Origin: Achromobacter sp. AONIH1
GTDB lineage: Bacteria; Pseudomonadota; Gammaproteobacteria; Burkholderiales; Burkholderiaceae_B
DNA: 64,000 nt
NCBI RefSeq assembly: GCF_002902905.1
Contig: NZ_CP026124.1
Location: 3,348,001-3,412,000, forward strand
Direction: 5' to 3'
The position numbers and the translations under genes are program-made. This document shows, one piece after another, positions 38,644 through 48,528 of the stretch. Within the stretch, counting starts at the first letter, position 1. Every line of letters begins with the position of its first letter. A model generated the notes under the pieces. It did not search any database. It was given only the letters and a program-made list of their open reading frames with translations, and had not been told where the DNA came from.

Positions 38644-41175
38644 ATGATGGATTTCCCTGATGCCTCCCGGGCGCGCCGCGCCGGTTTCTGGTCCACCCTG
38701 CGCCTGGGCGCCAGGATGATGATGCGCGACGCGCGCGCCGGCGAGCTGCGCCTGCTGGTGCTGGCGCTGGTGGTGGCGGTGGCCGCCGTGACCAGCGTCG
38801 GCTTCCTGGCCGACCGGGTCGGCCGGGCGCTGGAGCGCGACGCCGGCCAGATGCTGGGGGCCGACCTGGTGCTGGACGCCGACGAGCCGGTGCCGGACGC
38901 CTTCCTGCAGCAGGCGCGCCAGCGCGGGCTCGAGGTATCGCGCACCTGGCAGTTCCCGTCCATGGTCAGCGCGGGCGACGGCGCCCAGCTGGCCGCGCTC
39001 AAGGCCGTCGAGCCGGGCTACCCGCTGCGCGGCGCGCTGCGCGTGGCCGAGGGGCCGTTCGCGCCGGACGCGCCGGCGCGCGGCATTCCCTCCGAGGGCG
39101 CGGTCTGGGTCGACGGCCAGCTGCTGTCGCTGCTGAGTCTGAAGATCGGCGACCTGCTCAACGTGGGCGACACGCGCCTGCGCATCGAGCGGGTGGTGAG
39201 CTACGAACCCGACCGGGGCATGCAGTTCGTCAACGTCGCGCCGCGCGTGCTGCTGCGCGCCAGCGATCTGCCGGCCACCGGCCTGATCGCGCCGGGCAGC
39301 CGCATCGGCTACGCGCTGCTGGTCGCCGGTCCGCCCGAGGCCGTGTCCGGCTATGCCGGCTGGCTGGGCCAGAACCTCAAGCGCGGCCAGAAGCTGGCGA
39401 CGCTGGAATCTGGCCGTCCCGAGGTGCGCCGCACGCTGGACCGCGCCCAGCGCTTCCTGTCGCTGGTGGCGCTGCTGGCCGTGCTGATCTCGGCCGTGGC
39501 GGTGGCGCTGGCGGCCGGGCGCTACATGGCGCGGCACCGTGACGGCATCGCCGTCATGCGCTGCCTGGGCGCGGTGCAGTCGCAGGTCTCGCGCATGCTG
39601 ACGCTGGAATTCGCGCTGGTCGGGCTGTTCTCGTCGGCACTTGGCTGTCTGCTGGGCTTCGCCGTGCACCAGGGCCTGGTGGCGGTGCTGGCCTCGCTGA
39701 TCGACACGACCCTGCCCGCGCCCTCGGTGGTGCCGGCGGCGCAGGGTCTGCTGACCGGCCTGTTGCTGCTGCTGGGCTTCGCGCTGCCCTCGCTGGCGCA
39801 GCTGCGCCATGTGCCGCCGGCCCGCGTGCTGCGGCGCGACGCCGACACGCTGGGCGCGCGCAGCGCCGCCGGCTACGGGCTGGGCGCGGCGGGCTTCGCT
39901 CTGCTGATCTGGTGGTTCGCCGGCGACGCGCGGCTGGGGGCGGTGGTGGCGGGCGGCTTCCTGGGCGCCTTCCTGGTGTTCGCGCTGGTGGCCTGGCTCT
40001 GCATCCTGGGCCTGTCGCGCCTGCGTCGCGTGGCCAACGGGCTGCCGTCCCTGCGCTTCGCCCTGGCCGGCGTGGTGCGGCGCCGCGTCGCCACCATCAC
40101 CCAGGTCTGCGCGCTGGCGATCGGCCTGATGGCGCTGCTGCTGCTGGCCATGACGCGCACCGACCTGATCCAGGGCTGGCAGCGCACGCTGCCGCCGGAC
40201 GCGCCCAACCGTTTCCTGATCAATGTGCAGCCCGAGCAGCGCCAGGCCGTGTCCGACGCGCTGGCGCGCGAAGGGCTGGGCCGCGTCAGCCTGGCGCCCA
40301 TGGTGCGCGGCCGACTGATCGCCCTCAACGGCAAGCCGGTGGGGCCGGACGACTATGAAGAACCGCGCGCCAAGCGGCTGGTGGACCGGGAATTCAACCT
40401 GTCCTACGGCGATGAACTGCCCTCGTCCAACCGCATCGAACAGGGCCGCTGGCTCGCGCCCGGCGCCGACGAGGTCTCGCTGGAGTCGGGCCTGGCCAAG
40501 ACGCTGGGCATCAAGCTGGGCGACAAGATGCTGTTCGACGTGGCCGGCCAGCAGGTCGAGGCCGCCGTGACCAGCATCCGGCGGGTGGACTGGGACACCA
40601 TGCGCGTCAACTTCTTCGCCATCCTGACTCCGGCCGCGCTGGCCGACATGCCGCAAAGCTGGATCACCTCGTTCTACCTGCCGCCCGGCAAGGAGCCGGT
40701 CCTGCCGGCGCTGGTGCGCGAGTTTCCCAACCTGACCGTGTTCGACGTGGGCGCCATCCTGCGGCAACTGCAATCGGTGCTGAACGAAGTGGGGCGCGCG
40801 GTGCAGCTGCTGTTCCTGTTCACGCTGGCGGCAGGCGTGCTGGTGCTGGCCGCCGCGCTGACCGCCACGCGCGACGAACGCATGCGCGAGGCCGCCGTGC
40901 TGCGGGCGCTGGGCGCGACCCGGCGCCAGCTGGCGCGCTCGCAGCGTATCGAGCTGTGGGCGGTGGGCGGGCTGGCCGGGCTGCTGGCGGCCGCCGGCGC
41001 CAGCGCGATTGCTTGGGTTTTATCAACCCTGGTGTTCGACTTTGCGATTACCCTCAGCCTCTGGCCGTGGCTGGCCGGCATCGGCGCTGGCATGCTCGGC
41101 GCCTGGGGCGGCGGCGCCCTGGCCCTGCGCGGCGTGCTGCGCACCCCGCCCCTGGTCACCCTGAGAGAAACCTGA
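38644..41175 (+). CDS. FtsX-like ABC transporter permease (YbbP type)
   Basis: The 843-residue membrane protein has an N-terminal span (LRLLVLALVVAVAAVTSVGFL), a large periplasmic region, an FtsX core around 260-380, another set of spans at 400-500, a second periplasmic domain and a final FtsX core at 710-840 (RAVQLLFLFTLAAGVLVLAAAL, RMREAAVLRALGATRRQLARSQ). This is the MacB/YbbP arrangement with two FtsX modules; such permeases work with a YbbA/LolD-like ATPase in envelope lipid or lipoprotein handling. No ATPase gene is adjacent. It overlaps the globin gene by one base (TGATG). Confidence 0.9.
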   Translation: MMDFPDASRARRAGFWSTLRLGARMMMRDARAGELRLLVLALVVAVAAVTSVGFLADRVGRALERDAGQMLGADLVLDADEPVPDAFLQQARQRGLEVSRTWQFPSMVSAGDGAQLAALKAVEPGYPLRGALRVAEGPFAPDAPARGIPSEGAVWVDGQLLSLLSLKIGDLLNVGDTRLRIERVVSYEPDRGMQFVNVAPRVLLRASDLPATGLIAPGSRIGYALLVAGPPEAVSGYAGWLGQNLKRGQKLATLESGRPEVRRTLDRAQRFLSLVALLAVLISAVAVALAAGRYMARHRDGIAVMRCLGAVQSQVSRMLTLEFALVGLFSSALGCLLGFAVHQGLVAVLASLIDTTLPAPSVVPAAQGLLTGLLLLLGFALPSLAQLRHVPPARVLRRDADTLGARSAAGYGLGAAGFALLIWWFAGDARLGAVVAGGFLGAFLVFALVAWLCILGLSRLRRVANGLPSLRFALAGVVRRRVATITQVCALAIGLMALLLLAMTRTDLIQGWQRTLPPDAPNRFLINVQPEQRQAVSDALAREGLGRVSLAPMVRGRLIALNGKPVGPDDYEEPRAKRLVDREFNLSYGDELPSSNRIEQGRWLAPGADEVSLESGLAKTLGIKLGDKMLFDVAGQQVEAAVTSIRRVDWDTMRVNFFAILTPAALADMPQSWITSFYLPPGKEPVLPALVREFPNLTVFDVGAILRQLQSVLNEVGRAVQLLFLFTLAAGVLVLAAALTATRDERMREAAVLRALGATRRQLARSQRIELWAVGGLAGLLAAAGASAIAWVLSTLVFDFAITLSLWPWLAGIGAGMLGAWGGGALALRGVLRTPPLVTLRET

Positions 41176-41591
41176 TGACGTCCCGCGTCCATTCGATAAG
41201 CGAACCCGTGGATACTACCCGCAGCATTTTTGATCTACTTGGCGGCGAGCCCGGCGTGCGCGCCCTGGTCGACCGTTTCTACGACCTGATGGACATCGAG
41301 CCGGACCTGAAGGAACTGCGCGCCGCCCATGGCCCCAGCCTGGACGAGGCCCGCGACAAGCTGTTCTGGTTCCTGTGCGGCTACTTCGGCGGCCCCGATC
41401 ACTACATCGAGCGTTTCGGCCATCCCCGGCTGCGCGCGCGCCATCTGCCTTTTTCCATCGGCGAGGTCGAGCGCGATCAGTGGGTGACCTGCATGGGGCG
41501 CGCGCTGGAGGACGAGGGCATCGAGCCCGCGCTGGTCGATCGCCTGCTTGAGTCCTTTTACGGCGTGGCCGACTGGATGCGGAATAAGTGA
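41175..41591 (+). CDS. Group II truncated hemoglobin
   Basis: The 138-residue protein is a 2-on-2 globin of class O/II: FDLLGGEPGVRALVDRFYDLMD, LFWFLCGYFGGPDHYIERFGHP and RLRARHLPFSIGEVERDQWV, with the proximal His in RARHLPF and the class II Trp G8 in DQWVTCM. Binds heme and oxygen; roles in oxygen or nitrosative stress are known for the family. It starts in the stop of the permease gene, so it is translationally coupled to it, which is unusual. Confidence 0.9.
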   Translation: MTSRVHSISEPVDTTRSIFDLLGGEPGVRALVDRFYDLMDIEPDLKELRAAHGPSLDEARDKLFWFLCGYFGGPDHYIERFGHPRLRARHLPFSIGEVERDQWVTCMGRALEDEGIEPALVDRLLESFYGVADWMRNK

Positions 41592-41745
41592 CCCCCCCGA
41601 AGCGCTCACGCGCTTCCCCCCCCCAGGGGGGCATGCCTGCGGACCGGGGGAGAAGTCCCCCCCGAAGCGCTCGCGCGCATCCCCCCAGGGGGCATGCCTG
41701 CGGACCGGCAAAGCCGGCTCCGCGGCATCCCGATGGGGTGAAACC
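41592..41745. repeat. G/C-rich palindromic intergenic repeat, copy C (double)
   Basis: Two consecutive repeat units follow the globin stop: CCCCCGAAGCGCTCACGCGCTT with a C10 run and CATGCCTGCGGACCGG, then a second similar unit with ACCGGCAAAGCCGGCTCC. A GATGGGGTGAAACC duplication follows at about 41733-41764. Same family as the copies at 14950 and 25652. Confidence 0.8.
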
Positions 41746-41825
41746 GTCGATGGGGTGAAACCGGTATCCTGCGTGGGTTCATGGCTCTTTTGCGAGAGCC
41801 TTTTCATTTTTGAGGTGGCCCGACA

Positions 41826-43535
41826 ATGAAGAAACTCATCAACAATCCGTCCGGACTGGTGCGGGAAATGTTCGAGGGCGCGGCGCGGCAGGCGCCGGGG
41901 ACGGCCATCCTGGGCGATGAGCATGTGCTGGTGCGCAACGATCTGCCGGCGGCGGAGCGGCGGCCCGTGGCCGTGATTTCCGGCGGTGGCTCCGGTCACG
42001 AGCCGGCGCACGCCGGCTATGTCGGCGCCGGCATGCTGAGCGCGGCGGTCTGCGGCGAGGTATTCACCTCGCCGTCCACCGATGCGGTGCTGGCGGCCAT
42101 CCGCGCCACGGCCGGGCCCAACGGGGCCTTGCTGATCGTCAAGAACTACACCGGCGACCGGTTGAACTTCGGCCTGGCCGCCGAGCTGGCCCGCGCCGAG
42201 GGCATCCCGGTGGAGATCGCCATCGTCGCCGACGACGTGTCGCTGCGCCGGCACACGCCGCGCGAACGTCGGCGGGGCATCGCCGGCACCGTGCTGGTGC
42301 ACAAGATCGCGGGCGCGGCCGCGGCCCTGGGGCTGCCGCTGGCGCAGGTCGCCGCCGCCGCGCGCGAGGCGGCCGCGCAGCTCGGCTCGATGGGCGTGGC
42401 CCTGGGCGGCTGCACGCTGCCGGGTGCGGAGAAATCCGGCTTCACGCTGGCCGACAACGAGATCGAGCTGGGCCTGGGCATCCATGGCGAGAAGGGCGTC
42501 GAGCGCAGCGCCATGCTGCCGGCCGACCAGCTGACCGCGACCCTGCTGGATTACATCGTCGAGGACATGGGCCTGGCGGCCGGCGCGCGCGTCGCGCTGC
42601 TGGTCAACGGCCTGGGCGCCACGCCGCAGATGGAGCTGGACGTGGTCATGCGCGCCGCCTATGACAAGCTGGCCGCGCGCGGGATCGCCGTCGAGCGGGC
42701 CTGGTCGGGCACGCTGCTGTCGGCGCTGGACATGCCGGGCTGCTCGCTGTCGGTGCTGCGCGTGGACGACGGCCGGCTGGCGCTGCTGGACGCGGCCACG
42801 GGCGCGCGCGCCTGGCCGGGCGGCGGGCGGGTCAACCAGGACATCCACGTCGCCGCGCCGGCGATGGAGCAGGGCGAGGCCCAGGCCGTGCCCGACGCCG
42901 CCGGCCAGCGCTGGATCGCCGCCCTGAAGCCGGCGCTGGGCGCGGCGGCGGCGGCGCTGCACGCCAAGGAGCCGACGCTGACCGAGCTGGATTCGCTGGC
43001 GGGCGACGGCGACCTGGGCGCCAGCATGAAGCGCGCCGCCGACGCCATCCTGGCGGTGCCCGACGCGGCCCTGGCCAATCCGGCCGGCGCGCTGGCCGCG
43101 CTGGGCGGCGCGCTGCGCAAGGCCATCGCCGGCAGTTCCGGCCCGTTCTACGCCACCGCGCTGCTGCGCGCCTCGCGCCGGCTGGCGCAAGGCGCGCAAC
43201 CGTCGGCGCGCGACTGGGCCGGTGCGTTCAGCGATGCCGTGCAGGCCGTCAGCGACCTGGGCGGAGCCAAGGCCGGCGACCGGACCATGCTGGATGCGCT
43301 GTTCCCGGCCGCCGCCGCCTTCGAGCAGGGCCTGGCCCAGGGCGCGACGCCGGCCGTCGCCTTCGCCGCGGCGGTCGAGGCCGCGGAGCAGGGCGCGCAG
43401 GCGACCGCCGCCATGGCGCCGCGCGCCGGCCGCGCCAGCTATTTGGGCGAGCGCGCCGTCGGTGCGCCGGACGGCGGCGCCGTGGCCGTGGCCTGCTGGC
43501 TGGCGGCGCTGCGGCCGCATGTCGGGTCCGTGTAA
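41826..43535 (+). CDS. dhaK: Dihydroxyacetone kinase, fused DhaK-DhaL (ATP-dependent)
   Basis: The 569-residue protein phosphorylates dihydroxyacetone (or glyceraldehyde/triose analogues). The DhaK domain (about 1-330) has VISGGGSGHEPAHAGYVG, IVKNYTGDRLNFGLAAE and the substrate-binding His220 in LGLGIHGEKGVERS. The DhaL domain (about 365-569) has SLAGDGDLGASMKRAADA, GSSGPFYATALLRA and AGDRTMLDALFPAA. This is the single-chain ATP-using kind, with no PTS DhaM needed. It begins after a long repeat region and has no operon partner in DHA metabolism here. Confidence 0.94.
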   Translation: MKKLINNPSGLVREMFEGAARQAPGTAILGDEHVLVRNDLPAAERRPVAVISGGGSGHEPAHAGYVGAGMLSAAVCGEVFTSPSTDAVLAAIRATAGPNGALLIVKNYTGDRLNFGLAAELARAEGIPVEIAIVADDVSLRRHTPRERRRGIAGTVLVHKIAGAAAALGLPLAQVAAAAREAAAQLGSMGVALGGCTLPGAEKSGFTLADNEIELGLGIHGEKGVERSAMLPADQLTATLLDYIVEDMGLAAGARVALLVNGLGATPQMELDVVMRAAYDKLAARGIAVERAWSGTLLSALDMPGCSLSVLRVDDGRLALLDAATGARAWPGGGRVNQDIHVAAPAMEQGEAQAVPDAAGQRWIAALKPALGAAAAALHAKEPTLTELDSLAGDGDLGASMKRAADAILAVPDAALANPAGALAALGGALRKAIAGSSGPFYATALLRASRRLAQGAQPSARDWAGAFSDAVQAVSDLGGAKAGDRTMLDALFPAAAAFEQGLAQGATPAVAFAAAVEAAEQGAQATAAMAPRAGRASYLGERAVGAPDGGAVAVACWLAALRPHVGSV

Positions 43536-43642
43536 ATAGCGGGTCCGTGTAATAATTTTGGGGACGTTTTCCCTTTTGGCGTATCTCCATTGACTGCAAG
43601 CGACATCGACTGGCGCCGGACGCCGCAACGGGGCGGCCGGCC

Positions 43643-44374
43643 ATGAAGGCGGAACGCGATGCCAGCGGCGCGCGCCGCGCGGCCTGGCCGGCGCCGCTGG
43701 GCGGCGCCATGCTGAGCGACGCGCGTCTGGGCGAGGCCGGACCGCAGCTGTTCGACCCCGCCCGCTATGGCGAGCGCGCCCGTCCGGTGGACGCCGGCGG
43801 CCGGCAGGCCGCCTGGTTCGTGCACGGCGAGGGCTGGCAGGGCGTGCTGCGCCGCTACCGGCGCGGCGGCATGATCGCCCGCCTGAGCCGCGACAGCTAT
43901 CTGTGGGCCGGCGAGGACCGCACGCGCAGCTTCCGCGAATATCGGCTGCTGGCCGCCATGCGACGTCAGGGCCTGGACGTGCCGGCGCCGCTGGCCGCCG
44001 CCTATTGGCGCCAGGGGCCGGTCTACCGAGCCGCCATCCTGGTCGAGCGCATTCCCGGCGTGAAGCCGCTGGCCCAGATGCTGGCCGAGCCGCTCTGGGA
44101 GCCGGTGGCCGCGGCCATCGTCCGCATGCACCGGGCCGGCGTCTGGCACGCCGACCTGAACGCGTTCAACATCCTGATCGGCGGCGAGGGCCGCGTCTGG
44201 CTCATCGATTTCGACCGGGGCATCCAGGGACGGCTGTCCGATCGCCAGCGCCAGGGCAACCTGGAGCGGCTGCGGCGTTCGCTGAACAAGGTGGCGGGGG
44301 ATGCCGGCGAGCGCTTCTGGCTCAAGCTGCGCGACAGCTACTGGACGGCGTGGGGCGTGGGCATCCAGCCTTGA
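43643..44374 (+). CDS. kdkA: 3-deoxy-D-manno-octulosonic acid kinase
   Basis: The 243-residue protein belongs to the KdkA branch of the WaaP lipopolysaccharide kinase superfamily. It has VLRRYRRGGMIARLSRDSYL, the catalytic loop WHADLNAFNIL with Asp171, and DFDRG with Asp189 for metal. KdkA phosphorylates the single Kdo on lipid A precursors at the inner membrane, as in Bordetella and Haemophilus. It is preceded by a 12-base direct repeat GGGTCCGTGTAA (43524 and 43541) at the end of the dihydroxyacetone kinase gene. No waaA is adjacent. Confidence 0.9.
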   Translation: MKAERDASGARRAAWPAPLGGAMLSDARLGEAGPQLFDPARYGERARPVDAGGRQAAWFVHGEGWQGVLRRYRRGGMIARLSRDSYLWAGEDRTRSFREYRLLAAMRRQGLDVPAPLAAAYWRQGPVYRAAILVERIPGVKPLAQMLAEPLWEPVAAAIVRMHRAGVWHADLNAFNILIGGEGRVWLIDFDRGIQGRLSDRQRQGNLERLRRSLNKVAGDAGERFWLKLRDSYWTAWGVGIQP

Positions 44375-44541
44375 CGCGGGCCAGGGCCGTCCGTCCGGGG
44401 CCGATGGGGCGCAGACGAGGCGATCGTCCCCCGATTTGCGGCAAAAAGCCCCCCAAAGTTGGGGAGGTCCGCGTTAAAAAGCTTTATCATTGCGCCTTTT
44501 GGCACTCCTGAAATACACGCATAGGGCAAGGGGGTTCGTAT

Positions 44542-45645
44542 ATGAAACTAGGGGCGGGAATGCGCTGGGCGCTCGGGGCGATGCTGGTCGCGGCGGCCGC
44601 GACGCCGGCGGTCGCGCAGAACAAGGTCGTCAACGTCTACAACTGGGCCGAATACACGGCGCCGGACACGATCCCGGGTTTCGAGAAGGAAACCGGCATC
44701 AAGGTCCGCTATGACGTCTACGACAGCAACGACACGCTGCAAGCCAAGCTGCTGGCCGGCAAGTCCGGCTATGACGTCGTTGTCCCGTCCACGCATTACG
44801 CCTCCCGCCAGATCGAGGCGGGCCTGTTCCAGAAGCTGGACAAGTCCAAGATCCCGAACTGGAAGTACCTGGATCCCGACGTGATGGCGCTGGTCGCCAG
44901 CGTCGACCCGGGCAACCTGTACGCCATCCCCTGGGGCTACGGCACCAACGGCCTGGGCTACAACGTCACCAAGGTCAAGCAGATCCTGGGCGACAACGTC
45001 GACCTGGGCAACTGGGACATCCTGTTCAAGCCCGAGAACGCCGCCAAGCTCAAGGAATGCGGCATCTCGATGCTGGACGAGGCCGCGCAGGTCTTCCCGG
45101 CGGTGCTGAAGTACCTGGGCAAGGATCCCAACAGCGCCAACCCCGACGACTACAAGGCCGCGCTGGACCTGCTCAAGCAGATCCGCCCGTACATCCGCCA
45201 GTTCAGCTCGTCCGGCTATATCGACGAGCTGGCCGTGGGCGACCTGTGCATGGTCTACGGCTTTTCGGGCGACGTGATGATCGCCCGCAAGCGCGCCCAG
45301 GAAGCCAAGAAGTCCTATGAAGTGAATTACTTCATTCCCAAGGGCGGCGCGCCGGCCTGGTTCGACCTGATGGTCATCCCGAAGGATGCGCCGCATCCCG
45401 AGGAGGCCCTGGCGTTCATCAACTACATCGAGACGCCCCAGGTCCACGCGGCCATCACCAACACCATGTTCTACCCGAACGCCAACAAAGAGGCGCGCAA
45501 GTACGTGGTGAAGGACGTGGCCGACAATCCCATGATCTACCCGTCGCCCGAGGTGTCCAAGACCCTCTATGTGATCAAGGCCCAGCCCTTGAACGTCCAA
45601 CGCCTGCAAACGCGCATGTGGGCCGAGCTGAAGTCCGGAAGATAA
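44542..45645 (+). CDS. potF: Polyamine ABC transporter, periplasmic binding protein (PotF type)
   Basis: The 367-residue protein has a signal peptide (MKLGAGMRWALGAMLVAAAATPAVA) and the PotD/PotF fold: VVNVYNWAEYTAPDTIPGFEK, YDVYDSNDTLQAKLLAGKSGYDVVVPS, AIPWGYGTNGLGYNVTKV and GGAPAWFDLMVIPKDAPHPEEAL. Putrescine or spermidine is the expected ligand. A strong site (AAGGGGG) precedes the ATG. It heads the four-gene operon potF-potG-potH-potI. Confidence 0.93.
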   Translation: MKLGAGMRWALGAMLVAAAATPAVAQNKVVNVYNWAEYTAPDTIPGFEKETGIKVRYDVYDSNDTLQAKLLAGKSGYDVVVPSTHYASRQIEAGLFQKLDKSKIPNWKYLDPDVMALVASVDPGNLYAIPWGYGTNGLGYNVTKVKQILGDNVDLGNWDILFKPENAAKLKECGISMLDEAAQVFPAVLKYLGKDPNSANPDDYKAALDLLKQIRPYIRQFSSSGYIDELAVGDLCMVYGFSGDVMIARKRAQEAKKSYEVNYFIPKGGAPAWFDLMVIPKDAPHPEEALAFINYIETPQVHAAITNTMFYPNANKEARKYVVKDVADNPMIYPSPEVSKTLYVIKAQPLNVQRLQTRMWAELKSGR

Positions 45646-45651
45646 GCGATC

Positions 45652-46779
45652 ATGAGCGATAGCCGTTACTCGGCGCAGCACGCGGCCGATCCGGACGAGT
45701 TCGTCCGGATCGCCGACGTGGTGAAGATTTTCGGCGACGTGGTCGCCGTGCGTTCCGTCAACCTGTCGGTCAAGCGCAACGAGATATTCGCGCTGCTGGG
45801 TAGCTCCGGCAGCGGCAAGTCGACCTTGCTGCGCATGCTGGCGGGCTTCGAGGAAGCGACCTCGGGCCAGATCCTGCTCGACGGCGAGGACATCACCAGC
45901 ACGCCGCCGTACCGTCGGCCCGTGAACATGATGTTCCAGTCCTATGCGCTGTTCCCGCACATGACGGTCGAGGCCAACGTGGCCTTCGGCCTGAAGCAGG
46001 AAGGCGTGCCCCGGGCCGAGATCCACGACCGCGTGTTCGAGGCGCTGGACCTGGTGCAGATGGCCGGCTACGCGCGGCGCAAGCCCAACCAGCTCTCGGG
46101 CGGGCAGCAGCAGCGCGTGGCGCTGGCGCGCAGCCTGGTCAAGCGGCCCAAGCTGCTGCTGCTGGACGAGCCCATGTCGGCGCTGGACAAGCAGATCCGT
46201 CAGAAGACCCAGATCGAGCTGGTCAAGATCCTGGAGCAGGTCGGCGTGACCTGCATCATGGTCACCCACGACCAGGAAGAGGCCATGACCATGGCGCACC
46301 GCCTGGCCGTCATGACCGAAGGCCAGATCGTCCAATGCGGCACGCCGCAGGATGTCTACGCCTTCCCGAACTCGCGCTTCGTCGCCAGCTTCATCGGCTC
46401 GACCAATATGTTCACCGGCACCATCGTGGTCGACGAACCCGACCATGTCGCCATCGAGTGCGCCGAGCTGACCCGCCCGCTGTACGTCAGCCACGGCGTG
46501 AGCGAGCCGCTGGGCATGGACGTGCACGTGTCGATCCGGCCCGAGCGCCTGGTGGTGTCGCGCAACCAGCCCGAGGGGGACTACAACTGGGCGCACGGCA
46601 TGGTCAGCCACATGGCCTGGATGGGCAGCTACGCGCTGTACCAGATCCGGCTGGACTCCGGCACGATGGTCGAGGCCAGCGTGCCCAGCCTGCTGCTGGC
46701 GCAGATGGACGCGCCCGGCATCGACGAAGAGATCTTCGTCAGCTGGGACGCCGACAGCGCCACCGTGCTGTCGTCCTGA
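45652..46779 (+). CDS. potG: Polyamine ABC transporter, ATP-binding protein
   Basis: The 375-residue ATPase has Walker [17 protein letters not shown], the signature [16 protein letters not shown], Walker [14 protein letters not shown] and the H-loop [15 protein letters not shown], followed by a TOBE domain (about 290-370; [12 protein letters not shown]). It lies 6 bases after potF and drives uptake through PotH-PotI. Confidence 0.95.
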   Translation: MSDSRYSAQHAADPDEFVRIADVVKIFGDVVAVRSVNLSVKRNEIFALLGSSGSGKSTLLRMLAGFEEATSGQILLDGEDITSTPPYRRPVNMMFQSYALFPHMTVEANVAFGLKQEGVPRAEIHDRVFEALDLVQMAGYARRKPNQLSGGQQQRVALARSLVKRPKLLLLDEPMSALDKQIRQKTQIELVKILEQVGVTCIMVTHDQEEAMTMAHRLAVMTEGQIVQCGTPQDVYAFPNSRFVASFIGSTNMFTGTIVVDEPDHVAIECAELTRPLYVSHGVSEPLGMDVHVSIRPERLVVSRNQPEGDYNWAHGMVSHMAWMGSYALYQIRLDSGTMVEASVPSLLLAQMDAPGIDEEIFVSWDADSATVLSS

Positions 46780-46801
46780 GCGCGGCGCGGAGGTCCATTT
46801 C

Positions 46802-47722
46802 ATGAGCCGCTTTTCTCCCCGCGACTGGCTGCCTTCAGGCAAGACGCTGGCGGTGGTGCCGCCGTTCGCCTGGCTGCTGGTGTTCCTGCTGGTGCCGTTC
46901 CTGCTGGTCTTCAAGATCAGCTTCGCCGAACTGCAATTCGGCGTGCCGCCGTACACCCCGCTGGCCGAATTCAAGGACGAGGCGGTGCAGTTCAGCCTGC
47001 ACCTGCGCGGCTACATTCTGCTCCTGACGGACAGCCTGTATTTCGCCACCTACCTGAATTCGGTCAAGATCGCCGCCATCACCACGCTCTGTTGCGTGCT
47101 GATCGGCTATCCGATCGCCTATTACATCGCGCGTTCCTCGCCCTCGGTGCGCAACCTGCTGCTGCTGGGCGTGATCCTGCCGTTCTGGACCTCGCTGCTG
47201 CTGCGCGTGTATGCCTGGGTCGGCATCCTGCGCAACGACGGCCTGCTCAATAACCTGCTGCAGGCCCTGGGCATCATCTCCAGCCCGCTGGAAATCTATC
47301 GCACCGACCTGGCGGTCTATATCGGCATGGTCTATGCCTATCTGCCGTTCTTCATCCTGCCGCTCTACGCCACGCTGGTGAAGATGGACCTGCGCCTGCT
47401 GGAAGCCGCCTATGACCTGGGCGCCAAGCCCTGGCAGGCGTTCTGGCAGATCACCGTGCCGCTGTCGCGCCAGGGCGTGATCGCCGGCGCCATGCTGGTG
47501 TTCATCCCGGCGGTGGGCGAGTACGTGATCCCGGAAATGCTGGGCGGGGCCAACACGCTGATGATGGGCCGCGTGATGTGGAACGAATTCTTCAACAACA
47601 CCGACTGGCCGATGGCCTCGGCGGTGACCTGCGTGATGGTGCTGCTGCTCCTGGTGCCGCTGGCGCTGTTCCAGTACAACCAGGTCAGGCAGCAGGAACA
47701 GGCCGGCGGGGGGCGCAAATGA
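46802..47722 (+). CDS. potH: Polyamine ABC transporter, permease
   Basis: The 306-residue permease has six spans, with FAWLLVFLLVPFLLVFKISFAEL at the N-terminus and the cytoplasmic EAA loop LEAAYDLGAKPWQAFWQITVPLSRQGVIAG, which docks on the ATPase. Its stop overlaps the start of potI by 4 bases. Confidence 0.95.
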   Translation: MSRFSPRDWLPSGKTLAVVPPFAWLLVFLLVPFLLVFKISFAELQFGVPPYTPLAEFKDEAVQFSLHLRGYILLLTDSLYFATYLNSVKIAAITTLCCVLIGYPIAYYIARSSPSVRNLLLLGVILPFWTSLLLRVYAWVGILRNDGLLNNLLQALGIISSPLEIYRTDLAVYIGMVYAYLPFFILPLYATLVKMDLRLLEAAYDLGAKPWQAFWQITVPLSRQGVIAGAMLVFIPAVGEYVIPEMLGGANTLMMGRVMWNEFFNNTDWPMASAVTCVMVLLLLVPLALFQYNQVRQQEQAGGGRK

Positions 47723-48528
47723 ACGGTCCCAACAAGACGCTGCGCGCCCTCGCGCTGGGGCTGGGGTACTTCTTCCTGTATGTGCCCATCGTCAGCCTGA
47801 TGGTCTTCTCGTTCAACGAGTCGCCGGCGGTCACGTCCTGGACCGGCTTCTCGATGCGCTGGTACCACTCGCTGTTCAACGACGAGGCGCTGCTGCGCGC
47901 GGCCTGGCTGTCGTTCCGCATCGCCGCGCTGACGGCCACGGCGGCGGTCATCCTCGGCACCTGGGCCGGCTATGTGCTGGCCCGCATGGGGCGCTTTCGC
48001 GGCTTCACGCTGTACGTGGGCATGCTGAGCGCGCCGCTGGTCATTCCCGAGGTGGTGCTGGGCATCTCGCTGCTGCTGATGTTCGTCGAACTGCGCGGCC
48101 ACCTGGGCTGGCCCGCCGAGAACGGCATGTTCACCATCTGGGTCGGTCACGTCACGCTGTGCATGGCCTTCGTCGCCGTGGTCATCCAGACCCGCATCCG
48201 CGACCTGGACCGCTCGCTGGAAGAGGCCGCGCTGGACCTGGGCGCCACGCCGCTGGTGGTGTTCTTCAAGATCACGCTGCCGTTGATCGCGCCGGCGCTG
48301 GCCTCGGCCTGGCTGCTGTCGTTCACGCTGTCGCTGGACGACGTGGTGCTGGCGTCCTTTCTGTCGGGCCCCAGCTCCAGCACGCTGCCGATGGAAGTGT
48401 TCTCGCGCGTGCGGCTGGGCCTGAAGCCCGAGATCAACGCCCTGGCCACGCTGTTCATCCTGGCGGTGGGCACCTGCGTGATCCTGGCCAACCGACTGCA
48501 ATCGCGCAAAGAGACCGAATTCAAATGA
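47719..48528 (+). CDS. potI: Polyamine ABC transporter, permease
   Basis: The 269-residue permease has six spans (first LGLGYFFLYVPIVSLMVFSF) and the EAA loop LEEAALDLGATPLVVFFKITLPLIAPAL. I choose ATG 47719, which overlaps the potH stop (ATGA). Its own stop overlaps the start of the ArsC-like gene. Confidence 0.95.
   Translation: MNGPNKTLRALALGLGYFFLYVPIVSLMVFSFNESPAVTSWTGFSMRWYHSLFNDEALLRAAWLSFRIAALTATAAVILGTWAGYVLARMGRFRGFTLYVGMLSAPLVIPEVVLGISLLLMFVELRGHLGWPAENGMFTIWVGHVTLCMAFVAVVIQTRIRDLDRSLEEAALDLGATPLVVFFKITLPLIAPALASAWLLSFTLSLDDVVLASFLSGPSSSTLPMEVFSRVRLGLKPEINALATLFILAVGTCVILANRLQSRKETEFK

Noticed and set aside
37804..40773. Long reverse-strand frame spanning dctP and the FtsX-like permease
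   Set aside because: It overlaps two clear genes in other frames, and its composition is the same low-complexity shadow type.
43524..43552. 12-base direct repeat GGGTCCGTGTAA as an insertion footprint
   Set aside because: Only 5 bases separate the copies and nothing mobile lies between them; slippage explains it.
44440..44500. Hairpin-like CCCCCCAA...TTGGGGAGG between kdkA and potF
   Set aside because: The stem is short and is not followed by a T-run, so I do not call it a terminator.
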